64,000 nt of DNA from CAVYXF01 sp963772335 (GCA_963772335.1 CAVYXF010000015.1:302641-366640), one strand, 5' to 3'; shown: positions 54,175-62,856, counted from the first letter of the stretch. The notes: generated from the letters alone by a model not told the origin. Numbers and translations are program-made.

Positions 54175-55495
54175 TGCCGGTGAGCGGGCGTGCCGCCGCG
54201 GTGTAGGGCTCGATGTTGCGGCCGCCATAACGGCGCAGGCGGATATTGGCCTGCTCGGCATGACCGGCAAAGCCCTCCAGCATGCACAGCCGGGAGCAAT
54301 ATTCGCCCACCGCCGTGCTCGCCGCATCGGTCAGCACGCGCTGATACGTGCAGGTCTTCAGGAATTTCCCGACCCACAAGCCCCCGGTGTAGCGCGCCGC
54401 CTTCATTGTCGGCAGCGTATGGTTCGTGCCGATCACCTTGTCGCCATAGGCAACGTTCGTTCGCGGTCCGAGGAACAGTGCGCCGTAATTGCCCATATTC
54501 GCGAGGAACCAGTCGTCGCGGTCGGTCATGACTTGCACGTGCTCCGACGCGATCTGGTCGGCGACGCGCAGCATCTCGTCATAGTCGTCGGCGACGATGA
54601 TTTGGCCGTAATCGGTCCAAGCCTTGCGCGCGATAGCCCCGGTCGGCATGCGCTCGAGCAGACGTTCCACTTCAGCCGCCGTGTTCTTGGCGAGCTTTTC
54701 CGACGTGGTGAGCAGGATCGCCGGCGAGTTGGGGCCATGCTCGGCCTGGCCGAGCAGATCGACGGCGCAGATCTCGCCATCGACCGTGTCGTCGGCGATC
54801 ACCAGCGTCTCCGTCGGACCGGCGAACAGGTCGATGCCCACGCGCCCGAACAGCTGGCGCTTGGCTTCCGCCACATAGGCGTTCCCCGGCCCTACCAGCA
54901 TATCGACTGGCGCGATCGATGCCGTGCCGACCGCCATCGCGGCGACCGCCTGGATACCGCCCAGGACGAAGATTTCATCCGCCCCGGCGAGATGCTGGGC
55001 CGCGACAATCGCGGAGGCCGGCTTGCCCTGGAACGGCGGCGCGCAGGTGATGATGCGCCCGACCCCGGCAACCTTGGCCGTCACGACGGACATATGCGCC
55101 GAGGCGAGTAGCGGATATTTGCCGCCCGGCACATAACAGCCAACGGATTTCACCGGGATGTTCTTGTGACCGAGGATCACGCCGGGGAGCGTTTCCTCCT
55201 CGAGGTCACGGAGAGCCGCCCGCTGGATCTCGGCGAAGTGCCGCACTTGCGCCTGGGCGAAGCGGATATCCTCGAGATCGCCGGGCGAGAGCTGAGCGAG
55301 GCAGGCCTCGATCTCGCTGGCACTCAGCCGATAGTCGTCGCGGTCCCAGCTATCGAACTTGCGGGACATCTCCCGAACGGCGTCGTCACCGCGTGTTTCG
55401 ATGTCACGAATTGCGGCCTCGACTGTGCTGCGCACCGCAGCATCGATCTCCCGGCGCTCCGCATCGTCCAAACCGTGCTTCAGCCACCTGGCCAT
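54167..55495 (-). CDS. Histidinol-dehydrogenase-like (HpsN-type) dehydrogenase
   Basis: This 442-residue zinc- and NAD-dependent dehydrogenase belongs to the HisD superfamily. It is of the paralogous type that includes sulfopropanediol 3-dehydrogenase, not the biosynthetic enzyme. LGHKNIPVKSVGCYVPGGKYPLLASAHMS, the zinc/catalytic segments QAEHGPNSPA and SEHVQV, and GTNHTLPT are present. Such paralogues oxidise a primary alcohol to a carboxylate in two steps. AAGGAG supports the ATG at 55495. It is divergent from an IclR gene with a palindrome between them, so IclR control is likely. Confidence 0.87.
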   Translation of the reverse strand: MARWLKHGLDDAERREIDAAVRSTVEAAIRDIETRGDDAVREMSRKFDSWDRDDYRLSASEIEACLAQLSPGDLEDIRFAQAQVRHFAEIQRAALRDLEEETLPGVILGHKNIPVKSVGCYVPGGKYPLLASAHMSVVTAKVAGVGRIITCAPPFQGKPASAIVAAQHLAGADEIFVLGGIQAVAAMAVGTASIAPVDMLVGPGNAYVAEAKRQLFGRVGIDLFAGPTETLVIADDTVDGEICAVDLLGQAEHGPNSPAILLTTSEKLAKNTAAEVERLLERMPTGAIARKAWTDYGQIIVADDYDEMLRVADQIASEHVQVMTDRDDWFLANMGNYGALFLGPRTNVAYGDKVIGTNHTLPTMKAARYTGGLWVGKFLKTCTYQRVLTDAASTAVGEYCSRLCMLEGFAGHAEQANIRLRRYGGRNIEPYTAAARPLTGND

Positions 55496-55572
55496 CACTC
55501 AAACTCCTTCCGGATTGGCCGCGCTCGCCATTGCGATTGTATTGCACGGCCATAAAGCAGTCGTCAATATAT

Positions 55573-55586
55573 CGCGCAATTGCGCG
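55573..55586. promoter_or_regulatory. Palindrome CGCGCAATTGCGCG in divergent promoter
   Basis: A perfect 14-bp palindrome lies between the HisD-like and IclR genes. A further half-site ATCGCGCA begins 19 nt on (55590). The arrangement suits an operator bound by the adjacent IclR-type regulator. Confidence 0.5.
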
Positions 55587-55626
55587 TTTATCGCGCATTG
55601 ACCTTCAGACTGGGACCGTGTGAGAG

Positions 55627-56436
55627 ATGATGCCAATGATCGAATCGGAGATCAAAAAACAAGATTTTGCCCAGACGCTTGCGCGGGGCCTGTCCTGCCT
55701 GGAAGCGCTCGCGAATGCGCCGGAGGCGCGCAGCGTCACCGAGGTGGCGAACGCCATGGGCGTGCACCGGGCATCCGCGCGCCGCATCCTGCTGACGCTG
55801 CAGAGCCTCGGCTATGTGCTGGAGGATCGGGGCCGCTACGCCTCGGCGCCGAAAGTGCTCTCGCTTGGGCGCGGCATGCTGAGCAAGACGAGCGTGTGGG
55901 CCGCGGTTTCGCCGGAGGTCCCCGGCATTGCCGATCGCTTCAACGAGCCCTGCTCGATCTCGGTTCTTGAAGGCCTCGATATTGTTTTTGTTTGTCGGGA
56001 TTCGACGCGCCGCATCTACACCGCCCGCCTCGGTGTTGGTGACAGGTTGCCCGCACATTGCTCTGCGAGCGGCAAAATGCTCCTGGCGCTGCTCTCGAAG
56101 GAGGACCTCGAAAAGCGCCTCAGCGGTGCGCGGCTGATCCGCCAGGGGCCTGCCTCCTTCACCGACCCGGATGCACTCAAGGCAGCCCTCGTCGAGATCC
56201 GGCAGAATGATTTTGCCACTGCCGTCGACGAGATGGAGGACGGCACCTTGTCCATCGCGGTACCGTTGCGTGAGCGTCATGGCCGGGCCGTCGCCGCGAT
56301 GAGCGTTGCCTCGCACCGCTCGCGCATGTCCCCCAATGACCTGGAAGCCAATGTCCTGCCGACTTTGCGCGAAGCCGCCGAGCGCGTGCAGGCGATCCTG
56401 CGCGATTTCCAGGATCGCAGCTGGATACTCCTTTAA
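55627..56436 (+). CDS. IclR-family transcriptional regulator
   Basis: This 269-residue regulator has an N-terminal winged helix (about residues 15-75, LEALANAPEARSVTEVANAMGVHRASARRILLTLQSLGYV) and the IclR effector domain (DRLPAHCSASGKMLLALLSKEDLE, then VDEMEDGTLSIAVPL). The effector is probably an aromatic or sugar acid. It is transcribed away from the HisD-like operon across a 131-nt gap containing a palindrome, the usual arrangement for a regulator and its target. Mets at residues 1, 2 and 4 are all possible starts. Confidence 0.92.
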   Translation: MMPMIESEIKKQDFAQTLARGLSCLEALANAPEARSVTEVANAMGVHRASARRILLTLQSLGYVLEDRGRYASAPKVLSLGRGMLSKTSVWAAVSPEVPGIADRFNEPCSISVLEGLDIVFVCRDSTRRIYTARLGVGDRLPAHCSASGKMLLALLSKEDLEKRLSGARLIRQGPASFTDPDALKAALVEIRQNDFATAVDEMEDGTLSIAVPLRERHGRAVAAMSVASHRSRMSPNDLEANVLPTLREAAERVQAILRDFQDRSWILL

Positions 56437-56533
56437 TCCGTGTGTGTTAGGTGAAGGCAATTCGACCGGCACGGCAGCCCCCCTCGCTAGCCGAAGATGT
56501 TCATTCAATCGGATTGCCCGTTTAGCGCTCACA

Positions 56534-57541
56534 TCAAGCCGAAGCGGCCACCTCTGCCACACGGACCGGCGCGCTCGTCCTATATGATCGATGCGCTGCC
56601 TCCGCCAGCATCAGCGCGGCCATGCCGTCGCTGCCGTCGGGCCGCGGCTTCTCGCCCTTCTGCAGGCATTCAATAAAATAGTTGAGCTCGTTAAGATAGG
56701 CGGGGGCGTAACGCTCGGTGAAATAGTAGAGCGGGAGCTCGTGAATTGTGCCCTGTCCGTCCGATTTGAAAACCGAGGTCTCAAATCGGTTGCCAATTTC
56801 AAGCTTGCCGCCCGAGCCGTGCACCTCCACGCGCTGGTCATAGCCGTAGGTCGCGCGCATCGCGCAATTGATGTTGGCCATCGCGCCCGACGCGCAGGTC
56901 ATCGTGACGACGGCCGTGTCGACATAGCCCAGCTCTGCGATCGCCGGATCGGTGAAGGCCTTGCCTACGGCATAGACCGTCTCCGGCTGCTCGCCGAGCA
57001 GCCATCGCGCCACGTCGAAATCGTGGATCATCATATCGCGAAACAAACCGCCCGAGCGGGCGATGTATGACAGCGGCGGAACAAGCGGATCGCGGCTCGT
57101 CAGGAACACCATTTCCGGCTGGCCGATCTCACCGGCCGCGAGCCGCTTTTTGAGTGCCGCAAAGCTTGGATCGAAGCGGCGTTGGAATGCCAGGAACAGC
57201 GGTACGCCGTGCTCTTCGACCACCTTCAGACATTCGCGGGTGCGGCCAAGATCCTTGTCGATCGGCTTCTCGCAGAAAATTGCCTTCCCGGCTCGCGCGG
57301 CCGTCTCGACCAGCCCGGCATGCGTCTCGGCCGGCGTGCCGATCAGAACGGCATCGACGTCGGCGGATGCGAAAATCGCCTCGGCTGACCGCACCTCAGC
57401 CCCTGAGCGCGCCGCCAGCGCCTCCGCTGCCCTTGCATCGACATCGTAGATGGCTGCAAGGCGCGCCTCGGGATGGCGCGCGATATTGGGAGCGTGGATC
57501 TGGCCGATCCTGCCGGCGCCGAACAAAGCGAAGCTGATCAT
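56534..57541 (-). CDS. iolG: Inositol 2-dehydrogenase-like Gfo/Idh/MocA oxidoreductase
   Basis: This NAD-dependent 335-residue enzyme has the Rossmann motif FALFGAGRIGQIHA, the family signature EKPIDKD with catalytic Lys, and the substrate-domain segment GGLFRDMMIHDFDVARWL with the catalytic Asp/His pair. CAMRATYGYDQRVEVHG and the overall length fit IolG, which oxidises myo-inositol to scyllo-inosose. It sits 15 nt downstream of the tail of a lost sugar ABC transporter gene, implying a former transport-dehydrogenase operon. A related inositol-like substrate is possible. Confidence 0.9.
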   Translation of the reverse strand: MISFALFGAGRIGQIHAPNIARHPEARLAAIYDVDARAAEALAARSGAEVRSAEAIFASADVDAVLIGTPAETHAGLVETAARAGKAIFCEKPIDKDLGRTRECLKVVEEHGVPLFLAFQRRFDPSFAALKKRLAAGEIGQPEMVFLTSRDPLVPPLSYIARSGGLFRDMMIHDFDVARWLLGEQPETVYAVGKAFTDPAIAELGYVDTAVVTMTCASGAMANINCAMRATYGYDQRVEVHGSGGKLEIGNRFETSVFKSDGQGTIHELPLYYFTERYAPAYLNELNYFIECLQKGEKPRPDGSDGMAALMLAEAAHRSYRTSAPVRVAEVAASA

Positions 57542-57556
57542 TCGTTTCTCCCCAGC

Positions 57557-57670
57557 TCAACGAGAGGCGATGACCTTCACCAGCTCATCGATGCTCGTCT
57601 TATCCTTGGTGATGTCGAGCACCACCCGCTCGTGCGACATTACCACGACCCGGTCGCAGCGTCGTGGCGC
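57557..57670 (-). pseudogene. Tail of a sugar ABC transporter ATP-binding gene
   Basis: The last 34 codons (CDRVVVMSHERVVLDIT..DKTSIDELVKVI) match the C-terminus of a sugar ABC ATPase. Walker A, signature and Walker B parts are absent upstream. It ends 15 nt before iolG on the same strand. Confidence 0.65.
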
Positions 57671-57723
57671 GGCGGGCCTACGCCGGTGGTCGCGCTCCGG
57701 CAAGATTGGGGTCCGTAGAGATT

Positions 57724-58070
57724 TCATCGAAATGCCTCGAGCACCATGCTGCGCAGCCAGCGATGGCCGAGGTCGGCGTCCAGACGTGGATGCCATATAT
57801 GCGAGACGACGACTGCCGGTGTCGCGATAGGTAATTCGAATGTCTCCGTCTGACCAGTAGGATCGTCCCGGCAAAAAGGAGCGTGGCGCGAGGCCAATCA
57901 GGTCTGAGGCGGCGGCGATGGCGATGACGGCCGGGAAGCTGGGCGCAACAATGCGGATCGCGCGGGAGAGGCCGAGTGCCGCCAGCGCCTCGTCAAATCT
58001 CCACCCCTGTCGGATATTTGGCTTGAAAGCAGCAACTATGACAACGTGCTCCGAGAACAGCAACAATGAC
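57724..58070 (-). pseudogene. LysR-type regulator remnant (effector domain only)
   Basis: The sequence contains the end of a LysR substrate-binding domain. RFDEALAALGLSRAIRIVAPSFPAVIAIAAASDLIGLAPRSFL is followed, after a shift near 57835, by WHPRLDADLGHRWLRSMVLEAFR and a stop at 57724-57726. The N-terminal DNA-binding domain is missing. The remnant is joined to the ABC tail by about 55 nt of unassigned sequence. Confidence 0.72.
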
Positions 58071-58108
58071 AATGTGCTCGGCGTTCCAGCCCGTGCTCCC
58101 GGCGTCAC

Positions 58109-58405
58109 CCGATCATAGCCATAACGCTTCCAGAATTGATCCCTCGTTCCATTCTCCCGAGGTGAGGTTTGGGAGCGAAACGCTCAGCGGCTGAGATACG
58201 GACCGGCAGCGCTTCTATCGAGCGCGTTCGGCCCACAAATGTAATGCAATAAGTTAATAATTTTAATGGAGGCAATAAGCCAAAACAGAGGCTTGAACTA
58301 AGCATTATTTGCTCAATATCAAATTCTTCTGAAAATTTGAATCTCTTCGGAACAGTCGCAATCGGCATCGCATTGTCTTGCCAGTCAAATGCGAAAGGAA
58401 GCGCA
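58109..58405. other. AT-rich intergenic region
   Basis: This 297-nt stretch is visibly richer in A and T than its surroundings and has no open frame with coding character. It ends with a GGAAC-N17-CATT promoter candidate at 58350-58375. Confidence 0.45.
58350..58375 (+). promoter_or_regulatory. Candidate EcfG-type promoter
   Basis: GGAAC (58350-58354), 17 nt, then CATT (58372-58375). The next start codon is 31 nt downstream. Confidence 0.45.
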
Positions 58406-58753
58406 ATGAAGCAAATGCTGTTCAAGCTCATCGCGACGTCTGCACTGGTATGCACGGCGGCGTATGCGGCGCAAGCCCACAACCAAGTCAAAGCTGACCA
58501 GGGGTATTCCTCGGCGGGGATGCAGCTGGCTCAGGGCGCTGGCGGCGGTGGTGGCGCAGGTGATGGCGCCGGCGCAGGCGGCGGAAGCTCCAGCAGCGGG
58601 AGTGGCAGCAGCGGACCGAGCACTCCGCAAGGTCCGGCCAGCCTGCCGCTCGGCGGCACAACCGACGCCGATCCTCAAAATGATAAGGCGGGCGCGGTAG
58701 AGCGGCCAGTACGTCCAGGCGAAACGCCGACGAACAATCCGACAAGCAGGTAA
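58406..58753 (+). CDS. Secreted Gly/Ser-rich protein, 115 aa
   Basis: A signal peptide (MKQMLFKLIATSALVCTAAYAAQA) is followed by a disordered Gly/Ser-rich segment (residues about 50-80) and a Pro/Asn-rich tail. There is no cysteine in the mature part and no recognised domain. AAAGGAAG precedes the ATG at 58406. A strong terminator follows at 58799, so it is monocistronic. The upstream EcfG-type promoter candidate suggests stress induction. Confidence 0.75.
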   Translation: MKQMLFKLIATSALVCTAAYAAQAHNQVKADQGYSSAGMQLAQGAGGGGGAGDGAGAGGGSSSSGSGSSGPSTPQGPASLPLGGTTDADPQNDKAGAVERPVRPGETPTNNPTSR

Positions 58754-58798
58754 TCAACGAGGCGAGGCAAGAGCCAGCACCAGAGATCTCCTCCCCCT

Positions 58799-58831
58799 GC
58801 TAGGAGAGCCCAGGGCTTTCCTAGCTTTTTT
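58799..58831 (+). terminator. Strong intrinsic terminator
   Basis: A 12-bp stem (GCTAGGAGAGCC with GGGCTTTCCTAGC, one G-U pair) with a 3-nt loop is followed directly by six T residues. Confidence 0.9.
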
Positions 58832-58933
58832 CGGGCTTGGAACTTCAAAGCCGTCAAGGGGCGCAACAGAACCGCGTCCCGGCCCTGGCCTGCTCGAAGC
58901 CTGCCTCACACGAAAGAAAGTCAAGGATCGCAC

Positions 58934-59626
58934 ATGCTAGACAGATTACATTTCACGGCACCTTTAGCAGCCGCGCTCTTCTTAGGCGTGCTGGCGTCTG
59001 AAGGCGGTGTCAGCGATGCACAAAGCCAGGAGGCAATGAAGACAGGTCAGTCACCACGGATCGAACTCGCGCGGGATATTGAGACCGGCGGTGGCGGCGG
59101 TGGAGGCCGCAGCGGTGGCGGGTTCGGCGGCGGCCACGGCGGTGGCAGCTTCGGTGGCGGTGGCCGCAGCGGTGGCAGCTTCGATGGCGGTGGCCGCGCT
59201 GGGCGGAGCTTTAACGGCAGTGCCCGAAGCAGCGGAGCCGAACGCCTGGCTCCAGGCGGCGGTCGCAGTTTCAGCCGCAGCCGCAGCGGATCCGAAACTC
59301 GCTCCATCCAGCGGCGCGCAGTGGAAGGGGGTCGCAGCGCTGGGCGCGGTGCGCGCAGCATTTCGCGCGATAGCAATAACGACAGGCGTATTGAGCGAAG
59401 CGGCCGAAGCGGCTCGGACGTTCGCCGCAGTAGCCACGGTTCTCATTGGGACCGCAGGCGCATACGCCGTCATGGCCGTCACTTCGTCTGGGGATCCGGA
59501 ATCGATTTCTGGTACTATGACGGTTACTACTACGGTAACTGCAACTGGTTGCGGCGCAGGGCTGTCGCAACGGGAAGCCGCTATTGGTGGCGCCGCTATC
59601 GTGTGTGCCGCTATACGTCCTGGTAG
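58934..59626 (+). CDS. Secreted Gly-rich / Arg-rich protein, 230 aa
   Basis: A signal peptide (about residues 1-29) leads into a Gly-rich block (GGGGGGRSGGGFGGGHGG..., about 50-95), then a long Arg/Ser-rich basic stretch (about 100-185). The short aromatic and cysteine-containing tail (FWYYDGYYYGNCNWLRRRA...WWRRYRVCRYTSW) has two cysteines. The tail pattern YYYGNCNWL with later C-R-Y is common to small secreted proteins of Hyphomicrobiales with unknown role. AAGGA lies before the ATG. It may bind anionic polymers or the cell envelope, which is inference from charge only. Confidence 0.78.
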   Translation: MLDRLHFTAPLAAALFLGVLASEGGVSDAQSQEAMKTGQSPRIELARDIETGGGGGGGRSGGGFGGGHGGGSFGGGGRSGGSFDGGGRAGRSFNGSARSSGAERLAPGGGRSFSRSRSGSETRSIQRRAVEGGRSAGRGARSISRDSNNDRRIERSGRSGSDVRRSSHGSHWDRRRIRRHGRHFVWGSGIDFWYYDGYYYGNCNWLRRRAVATGSRYWWRRYRVCRYTSW

Positions 59627-59673
59627 CCCTTCTCGGCACGCATGCGCCTATCGCGCGTGCGTGCCCACCGCTC

Positions 59674-60219
59674 TCAGGCGGCAGCTACAAAAGCCCCTTG
59701 TAATGCCGTCTCCGCGGTCAGCTCGCTTGCAGTTTCGATTTCGAGAAGTTCCATAAGGCGGACTCGCGCCCGGTTCACCCGGCTCTTGATTGTCCCAACA
59801 GCGCAGCCGCAAATCTCTGCTGCTTCTTCATAGGTGAAGCCCGCCGCGCCGACCAGGACGATAGCGGTGCGCTGATCCGCGTTGAGCGCAGCGAGTGCTC
59901 TCTGCATATCCCGCCCCTTGACGCGACTGTCCTGCTCCGGTGCGACGCCGAGCGCCAGGATGTGGCTGGACTCGGCATCCAACGATACTTCATCCCTGCG
60001 GCGGCGGAGTTCGGACAGGAAGGTATTACGCAAAATCGTAAAGAGCCAGGCGCGAAGATTGGTGCCCTCTGTGAAGGTGTCGAGATGTTTCCAGGCTTTC
60101 AGCAGAGTTTCCTGCACCAGATCGTCAGCAAAATCGACATCCCCACACAGAGTGATCGCGAAGGCCCGCATATTCGGGAGGTAGGTGACCAATTCCGCCT
60201 GAACAGCTTTCGAACTCAA
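59674..60219 (-). CDS. EcfG-like general-stress sigma factor
   Basis: This 181-residue ECF sigma factor closely follows the EcfG (ECF15) pattern. Region 2 reads LRNTFLSELRRRRDEV after GTNLRAWLFTI, and region 4 reads LVGAAGFTYEEAAEICGCAVGTIKSRVNRARVRLMELL. EcfG proteins direct the alphaproteobacterial general stress response and are usually controlled by NepR and PhyR, genes for which are absent here, so this may be an orphan paralogue. The start is a TTG at 60219 with GAGAGG upstream. Candidate GGAAC-type sites occur upstream of several genes in the window. Confidence 0.92.
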   Translation of the reverse strand: MSSKAVQAELVTYLPNMRAFAITLCGDVDFADDLVQETLLKAWKHLDTFTEGTNLRAWLFTILRNTFLSELRRRRDEVSLDAESSHILALGVAPEQDSRVKGRDMQRALAALNADQRTAIVLVGAAGFTYEEAAEICGCAVGTIKSRVNRARVRLMELLEIETASELTAETALQGAFVAAA

Positions 60220-60602
60220 CGGCGCCTCTCATGCAAAAAACCAATTACGAACGGTCTTGCTCAGGACCGTATCTGTCGATCACAATCTTTGCCGGGCAAA
60301 ATCACGCGGAGGAACGCGGATACACGCTCTCGGAATGAATTTGTTCGGCTTCGTGGAACGGCATCGATTACTGACGCGCAGAAAGCGAACGGCTCGCCGG
60401 TGACCCTTCACCGTTCACTCACCCGCGGCATTCACCGGCAGCCTGGCTCTGCTGCTCACCATCAGACCTGCCAAGCTTCATCACGCATTCATCATGACAG
60501 GGATGGGAGCTGATAAGAATAATGCGTACGATTTCGTACGATCTGAACAATCGGGAACCATTTGCCAGAAACGTTTCCGGAAAGAATAGAAATAGCCGCA
60601 GC
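60220..60602. other. Intergenic region upstream of the EcfG-like gene
   Basis: This 383-nt stretch holds the leader of the sigma gene. It includes a small hairpin (CGGTC...GACCG about 60255-60272) and, near the Crp/Fnr stop, the palindrome GAAACGTTTC at 60568-60577. No coding sequence is supported. Confidence 0.45.
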
Positions 60603-61352
60603 TTATGCTTGGCTGTCAGCAGCGCTGACCAACCGTTTGAACTCCCGTTCCGGAGTGCCATAAGATGCGCCGGCGAACGCCTCCAGTGCCGGGCGGTTCA
60701 ACACTGTGATTTGACCGCGCTGCGCTTTGATGAGCCTACGCCCCTCGAGCTCATGGATCGCGTCCGTAACACCGGGACGGCGCACGGAAAGCATCACAGC
60801 GAGAAAGTCATGCGTGAGCGGCAGTAAAGGAGCCGCGACACGGTCCTGGCACATCAGCAGCCAGCGCGCCAGCCTCTGCCCGATATGATCGCACCCGGCG
60901 GAAAGCATGCTCTGCGAGATCTGCGTATTGAAGACATACGCATAGCGCAACAGTACCGCACGAAATCCAGGTAGTGCCTCTATAGCTTGCTTGAAGTCCT
61001 CCGCTGGCATCCGCAACGCCGTTCCGGCAATCTGAACGAACTCCGCGTTGGAACTGTGTTCGGCGCCGAAGAGCAGCGGCAGTCCGGCAAAGCCCTCGCG
61101 GCCCACGATCCCGACTTCGATCCGCCGATCTGCATCAGTCTGGGCGACGACGGAGACAATTCCGCTCTGTATGAAGTAGATATACCGGATGGTCCGGTTT
61201 GCTTCGGTCAAGCACTGTCTGGTCGGCAAATCGGCAGGGCTCAAATGTGGCTTGATCTGCGCGAAGTCGTTTCCGCTGATTGCGGCGAGCAGGAGATTGC
61301 CAACCTCTTGATCTATCACCAGATGCCCCGTCCAGCTTGGCGAAATCCGCAT
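60603..61352 (-). CDS. Crp/Fnr-family transcriptional regulator
   Basis: The 249-residue product has a cyclic-nucleotide-type sensor fold (about residues 30-150, RYIYFIQSGIVSVVAQTDADRRIEVGIVGREGF) and a C-terminal helix-turn-helix of the Crp type (LTHDFLAVMLSVRRPGVTDAIHELEGRRLI). It lacks the cysteine cluster of Fnr and the conserved cAMP-binding Arg/Ser set is not evident, so the ligand is unknown. The start at 61352 is preferred for its GGAG and domain fit; an in-frame GTG at 61505 gives 51 extra residues and lies 23 nt from a GGAAC-type site. Confidence 0.9.
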   Translation of the reverse strand: MRISPSWTGHLVIDQEVGNLLLAAISGNDFAQIKPHLSPADLPTRQCLTEANRTIRYIYFIQSGIVSVVAQTDADRRIEVGIVGREGFAGLPLLFGAEHSSNAEFVQIAGTALRMPAEDFKQAIEALPGFRAVLLRYAYVFNTQISQSMLSAGCDHIGQRLARWLLMCQDRVAAPLLPLTHDFLAVMLSVRRPGVTDAIHELEGRRLIKAQRGQITVLNRPALEAFAGASYGTPEREFKRLVSAADSQA

Positions 61353-61527
61353 GTTCGTTTGCTCCGAGCGCGGCGCGAATTGTACCAAGATGACGATGGC
61401 CGACCACGGCTTGTCCGCTCCCGTACAAAGGACGGGTGTCCACTTTTCACCGGCCGTGGGCGGGTGATCCGCCGCGCTCTTTAGGGCGGAGTCATCTTCG
61501 CACACGCAAACTGGTTCGATGCTGATA

Positions 61528-61553
61528 AACCGCGCAGCTTGGGCATTCGTTCC
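61528..61553 (-). promoter_or_regulatory. Candidate EcfG-type promoter
   Basis: On the reverse strand GGAAC (61553-61549) is followed by 17 nt and GGTT (61531-61528). It faces the Crp/Fnr gene. Confidence 0.35.
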
Positions 61554-61590
61554 GCTCGCTCCTGGACTGGCCGCTGTGAGGGAAAAAAGG

Positions 61591-61955
61591 TTACATATGC
61601 GCTATAACCTGCTCTGGATGGCTGGGCGTCAGAGTTGCGACGACAATAGCGATGAGGCCGAACACGACGTGTGACCAGGCGACAGCGTTGGCGAAGCCAA
61701 ACAGCCACGGCGACATGGTCAGAAAAATGCCGGCCACCACATCGAGGCTGAGATGCACCGGCAGCGGGATGGCGGCCACGACCCCAAGCTCATAGGCGGT
61801 CAGCAGGCTGTAGACGATAATCGCGGCGCCGACCGCGACGGGCACCCATTGCGCTGGACCGTTGTCAGCAAGCCGAACAGCCAGGGGGCCAAGACGAGCA
61901 GCACGCCGACAATGTAGTCCAGCATGCCGTGAATGCGGACGGGGAAAATATGCAT
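61591..61955 (-). pseudogene. SPW-repeat membrane protein with frameshift
   Basis: The gene begins at ATG 61955 behind CGGAG with MHIFPVRIHGMLDYIVGVLLVLAPWLFG, the first SPW-type repeat. Near 61870 one base is missing, and the homologous sequence continues in another frame (ADNGPAQWVPVAVGAAIIVYSLLTAYELG). A second repeat FLTMSPWLFGFAN and a normal C-terminus follow. Reading through gives about 121 residues with four membrane helices. SPW proteins are small membrane proteins often tied to stress responses. A sequencing error could explain the single shift. Confidence 0.8.
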
Positions 61956-61990
61956 AGGTTTGCTCCGAATTTGGTTCGCGATCGCTGCTG

Positions 61991-62016
61991 AACCGGAGCA
62001 TTGCGCGAATCGTTCC
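61991..62016 (-). promoter_or_regulatory. Candidate EcfG-type promoter
   Basis: On the reverse strand GGAAC (62016-62012) is followed by 17 nt and GGTT (61994-61991), 36 nt before the SPW gene start. Confidence 0.45.
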
Positions 62017-62102
62017 CTCTTCCTCCGCGATGACGCCCGTTTGTCGCCCGCTACACCGGACGGCCAGAGCCCGACATCCACAGGCTCTGGCTCAGCCTGA
62101 AC

Positions 62103-62627
62103 TCATTTGTCGAGCGCCTTCGCCATATCGAGATGATGCTGGAGCGCCGGGAGCGTCTTGGCTGCCCAGCTCTTAAGCTTTTCGCTGTCGCCGCCATCCG
62201 CATAGCGCTTGAACAGCGAAACGGCATCTTCATGCGCATTAACCTGCATGTCGTGATATTGCTTCGTGAAATCGGCGCCGTTCAGACCCTGAAGCGTGCT
62301 CAGCTTGTCCTGGTGGGCGCTGTCTAAGGCAGTTGGGATTGGCGTGTTCGGGTCGCTGGCCACGATCTCTTTCAGCTCGCTGGATGTTTTGGTGTGATCC
62401 GTGATCATCTGGTTGGCAAATGCCTTGGTCGGTTCATCGGCCCGCTGAACCGCCAGCCTGCTCGATTCGATCTCGAACATGTCGCTGATCGCGACTTCTT
62501 TCACGAAGTCCGGTGTTGTTGGGCTGATACCCAGGGCGGAGTTGATGCCGGTTTTCTCACCCAGCGATTGGGCTGCTGCTGGTCCAGCCAGAAGGGCGCA
62601 GGCGGCGAGTGCTGCAATCAGTCTCAT
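62103..62627 (-). CDS. DUF4142 periplasmic protein
   Basis: This 174-residue exported protein starts at Met 62627 behind AAAGGAG. A signal peptide (MRLIAALAACALLAGPAAA-QS) is followed by a four-helix-bundle DUF4142 domain (FVKEVAISDMFEIESSRLAVQRADEPTKAFANQMITDHTKT...). The family is related to ferritin-like bundles and is abundant in stress regulons of Hyphomicrobiales. Its biochemical role is unknown. A GGAAC-N17-CATT site 49 nt upstream supports stress induction. Confidence 0.92.
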   Translation of the reverse strand: MRLIAALAACALLAGPAAAQSLGEKTGINSALGISPTTPDFVKEVAISDMFEIESSRLAVQRADEPTKAFANQMITDHTKTSSELKEIVASDPNTPIPTALDSAHQDKLSTLQGLNGADFTKQYHDMQVNAHEDAVSLFKRYADGGDSEKLKSWAAKTLPALQHHLDMAKALDK

Positions 62628-62673
62628 GGAAGTGCTCCTTTGCACCGTCGAAACGCGGTGGATGAATGCAAAG

Positions 62674-62701
62674 CCAATGCAGGGTCTCGCGGGAATGTTC
62701 C
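62674..62701 (-). promoter_or_regulatory. Candidate EcfG-type promoter
   Basis: On the reverse strand GGAAC (62701-62697) is followed by 17 nt and CATTGG (62679-62674), 49 nt before the DUF4142 start. GGGAACATTCCC here is also a palindrome. Confidence 0.45.
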
Positions 62702-62856
62702 CGATCAATGGTGATGCCGGAGCTGTCCGCACTGCAGACTTCCCGGGCAACTGGGCATCTGTCTCGCGCCGCCCAGTGAGAGAACAGGGGCCGATGGTTG
62801 GCTGAAGCAGCCCGGCGGCGCTGATGTGAAGCGGGGCGCTAGAGTATCCGTCTTGA

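Noticed and set aside
53383..54327. Longer start for the SDR gene at 54327
   Set aside because: The added residues lie inside the HisD-like gene and have no SDR resemblance.
60543..60577. EcfG-type promoter at GGAAC...CGTT near the Crp/Fnr stop
   Set aside because: The spacing is only 13 nt and no gene starts downstream in that direction.
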